Part shown: piece by piece, positions 7,606 through 17,223 of the stretch | Numbering within the stretch: position 1 is the stretch's first letter | Layout: each line of letters begins with the position of its first letter | Origin: Cyclostephanos tholiformis | Taxonomy: Eukaryota; Bacillariophyta; Thalassiosirophyceae; Thalassiosirales; Thalassiosiraceae | Direction: 5' to 3' | Length of the DNA stretch: 20,613 nt | Assembly (NCBI GenBank): GCA_036939975.1 | Contig: JALLPB010000345.1 | Coordinates: forward strand, 1 to 20,613 | Program-made: the position numbers and the translations under genes | The notes under the pieces: generated by a model | Seen by the model: only the letters and a program-made list of their open reading frames with translations | Told to the model about the DNA's origin: nothing | Database searches by the model: none

Positions 7606-9279
7606 GGATCGGTGGTGTGTATTGTGCTATTCCTGCGAGCAAACGGGCCGACCGGCAGCCGTCGTCAATCTCAGATACGTGTAAAGTGCCCGCACTGTCC
7701 TTCAATCGTCAACTGAATTGAAAAATACGAGAAACCCAAGGTAAGTAGGCACTTGGGTAGCGAAATCTCAAGATTGGCGCTTAGCTAGCAAGTTTGATCA
7801 ATTCACTTTTAGATGGGGCGAGCGTATTATTACTTTGATCACGTGAACGGCGTCAGGCAAGAAAACATCCTTCAGTCACTTCGGGACGAGGCGCACCGCT
7901 AAGACAAATTCGAAAATGAGCGATGCAGCCAAGGACGAACTAATCTACACGTTGTAAATGAAAATATAATGCCACGTGTAATTTGGATTAGTTTTATTCC
8001 GCACTTCTGAGCTCGGTCAGAGTGAGCAGCGAAACGGCCAAATAGATAATATCAGTCGTCTCAACAAAGATTTTGTGACACTGCCCAGAACATCAGGGAA
8101 TAGACCTTTCTCAAGCTTTACATCGTAGCCCAAATGAGGCAGACAGATGCTCCAATTAAAGAGTATAGTAAGCAATACCACCAAGTTTATTCTTTTTTCT
8201 GCCTGGCCCAACATCATGGTTGGCGGCCCACTCAACATCAGGGATCACTTTTGACTAGATGTTCATTTCGAAGAGAGAATTAGGAGAAACGCATCGACGA
8301 GAGGCCGTCGTCCACCTACTAGATTCATTCATAAGGTGACGAAACTGGCCAGGGAGGACACTCCACTGAAGGAGAAAAATCTTGCCGGGATGCTTGTCAT
8401 ACCCACCGTTTTCTCGCTTACGGTTCCGAGGGAATGCCAAGGAGGGGCATACCCCCTAACGCCTCGCTGCAATATGACGTGACGTTGGTATCATTAAACG
8501 GTCTGGCAACTCCTCAGTGAACTTTCCTAAGAGCCAATTCTTCACCCCCCTTTGAATTGTCCTAATTAGGATGCAAGCCGAAGAGTAATTCCTTTAAATA
8601 TTAAATTTGATCGTTGAGTGAAAGAGATGAAAGTGATTGATGGTATGTTAATCATCATTCCTGCTGCTAATTTTGATGTGTCACGCATGCAATTTTATTC
8701 CTGCAGCATCCAACGCATCCTGCAAGCACGACGGCACATCCTGACCTCCGGGAGCCTTGTCACAACGATGTTCAATGTCCTGTGCTGAGTGCATTGGCGG
8801 TCGAGCCAACTATGGATGTAAGGCAAACCTAAAGGATCAAGTTGATAGAGATTGGTTAGTGCGGCGTTTGAAAGATTCAAAATTGTCACACATGCACTGC
8901 CAAATTTATTTTCACGGTATCGGCGACAACAGAAATTTATACAACGTTGAAATGTTTAGGGCCGTTATCTATCGGAAGACTCTGTCTGCTTTTAGTTATC
9001 ATAGCCTCTCAAGCACGCAATTCCAATGACGAACCACTACAGCTCAATGGACAGCATGCTCTTGCGGTCGTGATGGAGGCGCTATTTGTCGTAGCAAAAG
9101 AGCTCCCAACGAATCCCGCGCATCCTTTGACATGTTGTTCGTTTTTGTGGATTCTTTCAGACTTGCCATTCAAATCCTTCGCAACCGAGTTCAGGTAGCC
9201 AAGGACGAATAGCGATATATTCATGGTTGCGAAAGCCTGTTGCTTTCATCGTGTATTTATGAGCCTTTGGGTGCACATA
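7606..9279. other. Gene-free interval between the GNAT and MYB-ANK-HDAC 3' ends
   Basis: About 1.7 kb lying between two convergent genes. Base composition is more AT-rich than the flanking coding DNA and stop codons are dense in all frames. The short open frames here (for example 8238-8017 and 9224-9009 on the minus strand) show no recognisable domain or splice partners. Two CACGTG palindromes occur at 7840-7845 and 7973-7978, which is unexpected between two 3' ends. A TTTATT (AATAAA on the minus strand) at 8905-8910 could serve the HDAC transcript but is 370 nt past its stop. I see no tRNA, repeat array or transposon. Confidence 0.5.
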
Positions 9280-12200
9280 TCAATCTCGATCATCAGGCCG
9301 GTACGGATCAACCAGTCCCTTTAGATGTTGGATGGCGCATTCACAAAAGAACGATTTGTCTAGCACTGCTTTTTCTCGAACTGGTACTGAGGCAGGTTCG
9401 TTGCAAGAAAGTGGCGGCGCTGGTACAGAAGGTGGAGGCGATGGTGCACGACGAGACGTGCGCCCGTAACCGCCTTCCAAGACCGAAACAACCCGCCCAT
9501 TGCAGCAAATATCAGCAATCTCGCAGACCTGGTAACATAAAATCAAAAAGATTGTAGGGGTTAAAAGAAAACATTCCCAGATAATTATGTCATATTGATC
9601 AAACTCACTTTTCTGGCTGTCCATGCATAGTCCTCTGGCTCAAGGTCTAAGCCCATTGCTTCAGTGCCGTCAGTGTAGTGGCGTGCGTTCCCGACATCCC
9701 CGCGAGCTGCGTCGAAACCTGTGCTCAGAATAATTAAGTCTGGGTTGAAAGCGCGCAATGCGGGTAGTAAACGATGTTGAATTGCACGTCTATATGCAAG
9801 TCTTCCCACCCCCATGAGATAGTGTGGGGGATAATGCGGCGATGCTGATGGCAATGGCGCTCGAGGTTTTGACGATAGACTTGAATCTGAAGCCACACTA
9901 GATGACTCCAAGGAGGTGTTACCATTTACTGTCTTCGATGCAGCATCAGGCACTGTTTCTTCGTTTGCGCATTTACTGAGATCAGGAAGAGAAGGAACTG
10001 TCTGTAGTGCTGCGTCCTCCTTGGACCTTAGCCTCGTTTGCCTTGTTTGCCTAGGTTGTGTGGTAGCTGCCCCTCCATTTGAAGCGAGGGATAAACTTTT
10101 CACTACATCTTTCTCTCTCCACAGTGGAGCTATAGGCACATTGATTATGTTATGAGTGACTTCGTCTTCGGCACCTGTTCCCGGGTAAAACTTGTATTGA
10201 AAAGTTCCCTTCTTAGGGTTGTCATAGTCGTAGAGGTGAACGGAGAAAAATAAAAGCCTCCCGGAATCGTGGCATTTCCTCACAATTTCTTCTGTACCGT
10301 TTCCGTGATGAGCATCAATATCAACAATGGCACAGCGTTCACATCTTGGTCGATGCTTTTCATCTGAGAGGGCATGCATGGCTCCGGCGGCGACGTTGTT
10401 AAACAGGCAAAACCCGCAAGATTCCGCATCAGACAGAAGACCGTTAATTCCAGCATGGTGACCAGGGGGGCGGACAATGCAAAATGCATTGCGATTTCTA
10501 CCAACAAGCACACTTTCGATGAATTGTGGAATTAGTGAGATAATGGTGAAGCGATGAATTACAGATAAATCACCGAATTCTTACCAATCTACAGCATGTT
10601 GAACTGCACCTGCCGCTCGTCTTGCTGCTTTCAGTGATCCAGCACAAAAGGCAGTGTCTGAATGTAAATCCTCTTTCGTCGTTGCATCTTTCATTATTTT
10701 TCGTTGAACCTAAAATCATGTATGAGGCGGAAATTAAGAAATAAACGGTTGACCTTCAGCTTGAGAATAGCCCAGAGGCACCGAAAATCAGAACGAAATA
10801 GAATTTATCACGCACCATGGGAGTAAAAGGAACGACAGTTCTTGGTTTTTCTTGGACAATACCCTCTGTATTGGAATGACTTTCTTCAATGAGGTGCTGC
10901 TTCCTTTTTCGCTCTAACTCTTTACTCAAGTCATTTATAAAAGCCAAATATTCAGCGCTGTGTATTCTACTAAGCAATTCCAGCGTTGCTCTCTCAAACT
11001 CATTCGAGATAGTTAGTTCACATGGTTTGAAGCTCAGCTCGTCATCTGGTACACATGATTCCGTCGTTCTAGTCGTCAGAATTGACATGATATTTTCAAT
11101 CCTGTCCGGCACCTCCCAGTCTGCATCTGACTTGGCCAAATGATCAAGACATTCTTGATGATACAGGACCAATGTTCGACATTGCGAGGAACATCTCATC
11201 AAGTCCCATCGTGACGTCCTCCTCTCCCTAATGTCAGGTTTGTTGCTACACGCTGGAGAAACATTTTTGTTCGAGCTTTCAGCCCCCTCATTCAGGCCCG
11301 CGAATCCCTCGGCAGCAACGTCTAGAGGGCGCTTGAAATTTCGATTGAAGACGTTGACCCGTGCACCATTTTCGACAAGAACTTTCACAACACCTGCTCC
11401 CCTCTCTCCAGCACGCATTGCCCAGTGGAGGGCGGTTTCTCCCGAATTGTTTTGAACATCGAGGGGACAGTTTCTCACGAGGAGCAATCCCAGAACTCCG
11501 CTGTGACCAGCACGTGCTGCCCAGTGCACAGGAGTATTCCCGTCCTTGTCCCGACACGTCACATCTGCGCCGTTGTCGATCAGCAGCTGGCATATCTCCA
11601 ATGATTCCCTACAATTCAATCCAAATTCATCCAATAGACCTAATGCTACGGCCGAGTGAAGCGGGAAATATCCTGCCTCATTGCGCTGGTTGACCACGGG
11701 AGATTTCGATGTAGAAAGATCAGAACAAATTTGGGACACATCAGCCACCGAACCTCTGAATATGGCCAATTGAAAATCGGATCGTGGATTGCGTAGGGGT
11801 GGTGGGAGAATGACGGGTGTAATGAGTGCCTCTAATTCCGCCTCGTTGAGCATCACAGCTTCGTCAGTGGAAACAAGAGAGTCCTGTGGCTGTGGCGGGT
11901 AAAGTTCTTGACTCCTCACTTGACTGTAATTTGGGGATCAGATGGCATTCAATAACAAAAATGATGAAAAATATTAAAGGTAGCCCACCACCTGGACACT
12001 TACCTGACAAGCGCTTCCAGTTGGCAGTCCCAGGGAGTTCGAGGAGAAGCCTGCCCATTCAATAGATGTCTCCTAAATACACTGTTGTTATTACCACCAA
12101 AAGTGTCTGGATTGACAATTTGCAGCGCTAGGCCACGCCCGGCCATTGAGCTTCCAGACAACGAAAGGAACTCAGCGTTGGCAATCGCAGCAGCTGCGGC

Positions 12201-14152
12201 AGAAAAGGGAGAGTTCGGGGCAAAATCCTCGACGGGAGGAGGGGGTGGCGTGGCCGCGTCTTCGTCTTCGAAGACTCCGGCCAAGTACTCCGAAAGAGAC
12301 GATTGTCGATTGGCACCCTCCGCCGGTGTAGTCAAGGCGGAGGCGGTGACAGCTGTGCCGATAACAGCACTTGACCGTTTGTTCGGCGAAGGCTGTTCGC
12401 CATTTGAGGTAGAGCTCATTGCATCGGTCGCCCGGCCGACGACTCCAGCAAGCATGTGCGCCGCGGCGATCTCGTCCATTTTGCGTTTCCCACAAGCCGC
12501 GGGACTTGGTTCGGGAAATTTCCCGACCTGAATCATGTCATCGTACGTCGGCGCCACGATGGACATCCTGCCGGCCGCGACGATGGGCTGCGCAAGAGTC
12601 GCCGCCGCCTCGGATGTCCATTGCGGGAGAGTCGTCATCGCTTCGAATGTGGCGTCGTTGCTGGCGACATCGAATCGATGTCCCGGTGCACGTGCAGGTA
12701 ATGACGCATCGTCTAGGATTTTGGAGTTTGCGGTGGTTGTAAATCCATGCTTCAGCTGCGACGATGGACTAGTATGGGCGGTCGAGCTGGGCGGGCCAAG
12801 GGTGGCGGTTCGATCGTTGAACATGTTCAACAAACCCGATGCGGCCTCCGATGAGTAAGACCTCGATATATTGGAGGGAGATCGTCCAGTTGCCACCGAC
12901 ACCTGATGCTTCTGCAGGTTGTGCTGGCGATGCTGCATCTGCTGCGGCAGCTGCTGATTTTGAACTGACGGGATAGTTACTGACGCAGGTGCTGACGACT
13001 TTGACACACGTTTTTTGGGCGTTTTCTTCTCCGTCGATGGATGTCCTCCCCCTCCCAGACCTCCCGTGCTTACCATCGGATTTGAGATTTTCCCGGACGG
13101 GGCTTGCTGTGCCCCGGGGATTTCGGATCCTACGGGGGGTCCAGTCGACATTGACCCTACAACATCCGTCACCGGGCTAGAGTTCACTTCGATGTATCCC
13201 CGGCCCTTTAGAACGACAGAGAGAAAGATACACAATTAATGACGATTGATTACGCATTCCAACGGGAAACAAATCCAAGCAACAAAATTACAAGGAGGAA
13301 TATAGCGTCGAAGGAGATGGTGAAAAAAAAAAAGACCCAACTCACCTCCCCCTTTGATAACTTTTGGAAGTACTTCTGGGCGTGCGTCCTCGTCTGCACG
13401 ACCGTGCGAGTCTTGACACACGCCGCGACCATCTTCCAATCCTTCCCGTGGGTTGTCAGCCCCGATAGGAACGCCTCGTGTTCCTCCTTCGTCCAACGTC
13501 CCGTGTGCTCGTTCCCGGTATCGACGACCCTGTCCGAGGGGGATTTCGTCGTCGTCGCGTGCTGCTTTTGATGCTGTTGTTGCTTCCGTTCGGTCGGCGT
13601 CGACGGCACGTAAGGACCGGGCCGCGCGGCTTGCGGTGGTTGCTGCTTCCCCGCGTTGGTCGTCGACGTCGTCGTCGTCGTCGTCGTCGCCGAGGGCGCG
13701 AACGTCGCGATTCCGCCGATGTCGCCCAGTAATTGTCCCCCCCCCCCCTCTCCTCCCCCAGCTCCCCCGACGACCGTGATGGTGGAGGGTCCTCCGCCGG
13801 ATGGAGACGGGTAGGCGTGATGGTGGTGAGCGATGTTGATCGCGACTCCTCCCCCTCCTACCGCGACGTGGGATGGAATCGGAGGCAGAGGGTGTGGTGG
13901 TGGGGGGACGACGCCGTGATGGGTGTGATGGAGAGGTGGGGGGAAAATTGGGCCCTCGCCGGGCCGTTGCTCCTCCTCTTCCTCCGCGTCGACGTCGTCG
14001 TCGTTGTCGTTGTCGTCGTCGTGGTAGTAATGGTCCAGGTAGGCGTCGTCGTCCAACGTATCATCTACCCCCAACGGAGGATAATCCGGATGCAGCAGCG
14101 CCGCCACCTCGTCGGCGTTATGACCGTCCCATAAATCGTCTGGACCGTCCAT
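9280..14152 (-). CDS. MYB(SHAQKYF)-ankyrin-class II histone deacetylase fusion protein, 1464 aa, six exons
   Basis: Exons: 14152-13346, 13205-12004, 11923-10816, 10709-10585, 10512-9609, 9528-9280. All five introns (140, 80, 106, 72, 80 nt) are GT-AG and join in frame, for 4395 nt. An acidic stretch at 31-61 comes first. A single MYB repeat follows at about 218-265, with three spaced W/W/V-type positions and THAQKYFQKL. Residues 270-670 are low-complexity with NLS-like TPKKRVSK and GKRKMDE. Ankyrin repeats occupy about 719-875 (GNTPVHWAARAGH, GETALHWAMRAG). The HDAC domain runs from about 920 to 1405: RPPGHHAG (H1099/H1100), DIDAHHGNG (zinc ligands D1147, H1149), STGFDAARGD (D1348) and LEGGYG (Y1403), so it should be catalytic. 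It would remove acetyl groups from histones at MYB-bound sites (inference). Ankyrin-HDAC proteins are known from apicomplexans and algae; the MYB part is the surprise. The least certain junction is 12003-11924; without it there would be two tandem genes. Confidence 0.8.
13668..13688 (+). repeat. (GTC)7 microsatellite coding a Thr tract
   Basis: Seven perfect GTC units inside the first exon of the MYB-ANK-HDAC gene. Read on the minus strand they give a run of Thr codons (ACG) in the linker before the MYB domain. Length polymorphism between strains is likely. It is ordinary low-complexity coding sequence. Confidence 0.8.
13988..14023 (+). repeat. Imperfect GTC/GTT tract coding the acidic Asp/Asn stretch
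   Basis: An imperfect trinucleotide run in the same first exon. On the minus strand it reads as Asp and Asn codons and forms part of the acidic N-terminal segment (about residues 44-56) of the MYB-ANK-HDAC protein. It is in a different frame from the (GTC)7 run, so similar DNA gives Asp here and Thr there. Confidence 0.7.
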
Positions 14153-14377
14153 GATGTAATATTTTCCAGTGGGGGGGGTGGGTGATGAGTGTGGAATGAT
14201 TGGCCCCTTGGCCCCGTGATGATGATAAAAAATACTGGCACAGCGAGCGTCGTTGCCAATCCGATGATCAATAAATTTTATCAGAACAAGAGGGATGAAT
14301 CCAAAAAATTCTCCCCATCATCTCAGCCCACACACAAAAAAAAGATCCAACTCCAACGAGAAAGAGAGTGAGAAGGG

Positions 14378-14389
14378 CCGGGCGCCCGG
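14378..14389. promoter_or_regulatory. Perfect 12-bp GC palindrome (CCGGGCGCCCGG)
   Basis: The 12 bases read the same on both strands and lie near the middle of the divergent promoter, about 225 bp from each start codon. A dimeric factor site serving both genes is possible. It has two CpG steps within the palindrome (bases 14379-14380 and 14383-14384; a third at 14387-14388), so it could also be a methylation target. No second copy was noticed in the window. Confidence 0.4.
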
Positions 14390-14474
14390 GGGAGAATCTC
14401 AAGATTTTTTGTGAGCGGCTATTTTTGGCCTGTCTGTCTGTACTTTGAGACAACAACTGACACAACAGAACGCG

Positions 14475-14482
14475 GGCGGGAA
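14475..14482 (+). promoter_or_regulatory. E2F-like site GGCGGGAA
   Basis: This matches the core of E2F sites (TTCCCGCC on the other strand), about 120 bp upstream of the TBC-TLDc ATG and about 320 bp from the MYB-ANK-HDAC ATG. It would suggest cell-cycle timing of a chromatin gene, but an 8-mer is weak evidence by itself. Confidence 0.25.
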
Positions 14483-14602
14483 GCGAGGAAATGACACAAT
14501 GGTATCGTTCCCCTAGTACCAGTCCCCGCACAAGATAGGTATCATAATTCACCCACAAAAAGCATCACCAATAGCGCAGCCATCATCGCGGGGTAAATTG
14601 TC

Positions 14603-17005
14603 ATGGATTCGTCATACACGCGAGGAGATTTCGACACATCTGACTTCAATCCAATGGACCTGTTCTGCACCTCCGTGGACAGATTGCGTGGCTCCGTCAT
14701 CGATCAGACGGTACCCCCCGACTCGGCGTGGTCGTCACGACCGCGATCCATCGGTGCGCACGAAGGCGAATGGAAGGAGGAGATGCGTTCGATGTGCAGG
14801 CGCGGCATCCCCCCCTCGTTGCGACGTGCCGCGTGGATCATCAACGCGGTTTCGGCCGCCAATCCTAACATGTCCTATTCCGACTGCGTAGACTTTGGAA
14901 CGTTCCGGAAGGTCCGCGTGATTGGTAAGTGAAGGAAGTCGTCGTTTAATGTTCGCTTCACGTTTGGTATATTCATCGCCGGGAAATATAAATGGGAGCG
15001 AGCGACTTAAATTCTCACTCTTCGCTAACAAAAACGCAAACACGCTACATCATGATGCATAATATAATATATTATTATATAGAGCATGGATGGGACCTTA
15101 CGCTCAAATCGATATTCCCCGACGAAAGCGATTTGGATCGTGCGGAGGTATTGGATTTTGGCGTGGGGCATGACAATCTCATGAATATACTCTATCAGAG
15201 AGGATCCGTAATACCAGATAAAGGGATTAGGGCGTTGGCGAAGGTTTTGCATGCCGCGAGGGAAAGCTTGGGGTTGGAATTCTGTCCCCTGCTTCCTGAT
15301 TTGACGTGTCTCCTTCTATCGTACATGCCCGTGAGTTCGTGCTCCATTTTCTTTGTATATTTTTTATATATTTGTCGCTCTGCTTGCTTTATTGGATCTC
15401 ATGAATCACGTTCGACGTATTTGTAGGAGAGTTACGCGTTTGCGACGATTCGTCAAATGGTGCATGATGATTCATCATATTTCTTGGCAATATCGAGAGT
15501 TCAACATCTAGCGTGGTGCAAGGTCAGTTAGGAGGGTCATCTTCATCCATTCAATCTTGTAGCGTGTCGGCTAAGGTAATCAACATCTCTCTTTTCGTTA
15601 AAATGCAGACATTTTCAGACTTGATGAAAAGGTGCGTCGATTTACTTTCCTATCACTATATGCAACTTTGACTAGGTCCTCATGCAAACATCCAACGCTC
15701 GTATTTCAGGTGTTTTCCTCAAACTGCCGTTGTGATGGAGCACATAGGAGCTTTGGAGCCCATTGGACTGACCCCAATCCTTAAGCGTTTCTTTGCACCC
15801 ATTCTCAGACGAGAGCATGTTCTTCGAGTGATGGATATTTTTACCGGGGAGGGGGCTCATGCCATCTTTCGCATTGGTACGACGCTTTGCTGTCTCGCAC
15901 ACGCCCACCTTGGGGAGACAGTCCGGGAGCATTGCGATAACGCAGCTGTGTTTTGGGAGGGTGTTCGCCGTTTTACTCATTCGAAGCATTTCCAGTTCGA
16001 CATATTTCTCAACCATCAAGCCTACGGCGTTCAGAAAAGCCTTCGAATCTTAACCCGGCCAATTTTTCCAGGTCGGGACTTTGTTTCGCGTTTGATCGCA
16101 AACAATGAAGAGTGGGCCGAAAAAAATGAGAGCACCGTCTCCATTCACGAGGACACGAAGCCGCTCGGCCTTGTTGAGGGGGGACATCCAATTCAATTGG
16201 CAAAGCACAGCCCCGAGCGCTTGATATTATCGCAATGGCTTCCGCCTGCTTTACAATCAACAAAACTAGACCTGATATATTCATCAAACCATCATGGAAG
16301 ATCATTAGATATGTTCTACCGCTGTTGTTCCCCGGCGAGACACACATTGACCATAATGGAAGTCTTGGGAACCGACATAGTCATAGGTATGTATGCGACA
16401 CAAACATGGCACAATAACCCTGACGGATATGGCGATGGCGGATGCTTCCTGTTTCGATTAAAACCGAACCCTCAATGTTTCCGTTATACAATTGGAGAGA
16501 GTCATGTGCCCTCATACAATGATGTTGAACAAGTTGAACAAAACACAAGCTGTTTAGATGATGCTGGCCAATTGATGATCAGTAGCCGTGAATTCATTTC
16601 TATGGGTGTTGGTGAAGGGGGTGCAAGGTTAGATCCGTGATTTACAAATGTGCGATTTCTTTCAGAAAGATTCGTTTATCAATATTTCCTTATTTTTGTC
16701 GTGTAATGCTTATGTAATTACAGTGGACTTCGGCTAAATGAAGATCTGACACGTGGTTCGACTTCAAAATCGATTGGATGTGAGAATGATGTTCTTGTTG
16801 CTGAAGGTGTCGAAGTTTTTGACATTGGCCTCGGTACGCCCAACTGAATCATTTGTTGTCTGTTTTTCAATTAATTTTCCTTTCAAATCTCTCACCTTCT
16901 TCCCAACTGTCAGTTGAAGTGTACAGGTTCATTCGAGACGNTATGAAAGGACCCAACTTCATCAGTTTAATACTTAGCACCATTAATTCTAACAAACGGG
17001 ACTAA
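14603..17005 (+). CDS. TBC plus TLDc domain protein (TBC1D24-like), 602 aa, seven exons
   Basis: Exons: 14603-14924, 15083-15330, 15427-15522, 15609-15631, 15710-16627, 16724-16833, 16914-17005. All introns are GT-AG and the phases fit (1809 nt with TAA). The TBC part spans about 60-320: RRGIPPSLRRAAW (with RxxxW at 74-78), SYAFATIRQMV, and TFSDLMKRCFP across the tiny exon. The TLDc part spans about 402-594: ILSQWLPP, an LIYSSNHHGRSLDMFY stretch, GDGGCFLF, LNEDLTRGSTS and VEVYRF. TBC domains normally activate Rab GTPases; TLDc domains bind the V-ATPase and are linked to oxidation resistance. The usual Arg finger (IxxDxxR) is replaced near WDLTLKSIFP and the YxQ motif reads PDK, so GAP activity is doubtful, as in TBC1D24. 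One codon (16940-16942, GNT) is ambiguous. Confidence 0.85.
15609..15631 (+). other. 23-nt micro-exon of the TBC-TLDc gene
   Basis: Flanked by a clear acceptor (TGCAG at 15604-15608) and a donor GTGCGT from 15632. It adds seven codons plus two bases (TFSDLMK and part of R). The peptide restores the conserved F..LM segment between two TBC helices and sets the right phase for the next exon, so it is needed. An exon this small is often missed by gene finders. Confidence 0.75.
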
Positions 17006-17223
17006 ATGAATACAGGATACACATCAAATAACATCTTAATCGTAGGGATTACGACAAGGGTTTGAAAATGAAGCTATTCGCTAGTGGGGGGGCGATGCTA
17101 CCAGCTGCAGATCCTCATAGCTACCGCTGTCAGTCCCTCAACAAAGATGAACCAATAAATCGAAAATCAAATACAGATAACTTTCCTTGCAATAAAAGCA
17201 CGTATGCTTAATTTGTTGTTGAC
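17006..17223. terminator. Convergent 3' intergenic region with AATAAA signals
   Basis: 218 bp between the stop codons of the TBC-TLDc gene and the transporter. AATAAA occurs on the plus strand at 17154-17159 and 17191-17196, suitable as poly(A) signals for the plus-strand gene about 150-190 nt after its stop. No AATAAA was found for the minus-strand transporter in this interval, so its transcript may overlap the neighbour's 3' end. Confidence 0.45.

Larger units (their letters stand above)
14153..14602. promoter_or_regulatory. Divergent promoter region of MYB-ANK-HDAC and TBC-TLDc genes
   Basis: 450 bp separate the two start codons, so both 5' UTRs and promoters must lie here. A perfect 12-bp palindrome of C and G sits at 14378-14389. 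An E2F-like GGCGGGAA lies at 14475-14482. CCAAT occurs on the plus strand at 14256-14260 and on the minus strand at 14203-14199. A G8 run is present near 14171-14178. No clear TATA box was seen. Sites are seen directly; their use by factors is inference. Confidence 0.5.

Noticed and set aside
8947..9198. 83-aa plus-strand frame with a signal-peptide-like beginning
   Set aside because: Its start is TTG, there is no ATG in the leader, and nothing else supports a gene.
9009..9224. 71-aa minus-strand frame just past the HDAC stop
   Set aside because: It has an ATG but no domain, no splice partners and low-complexity composition; probably 3' UTR or intergenic.
12000..12058. MYB gene ending at its own TAA (ALVR stop)
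   Set aside because: That TAA lies inside a consensus GTAAGT donor, and the 80-nt intron beginning there joins in the right phase to the ankyrin exon.
12085..12531. 148-aa plus-strand frame and others opposite the MYB-ANK-HDAC linker
   Set aside because: Shadows of the codon bias of the minus-strand exon.
13733..14134. Plus-strand frames with Val-rich and Arg-rich runs
   Set aside because: Antisense readings of the Asp and Thr trinucleotide tracts in the first MYB exon.
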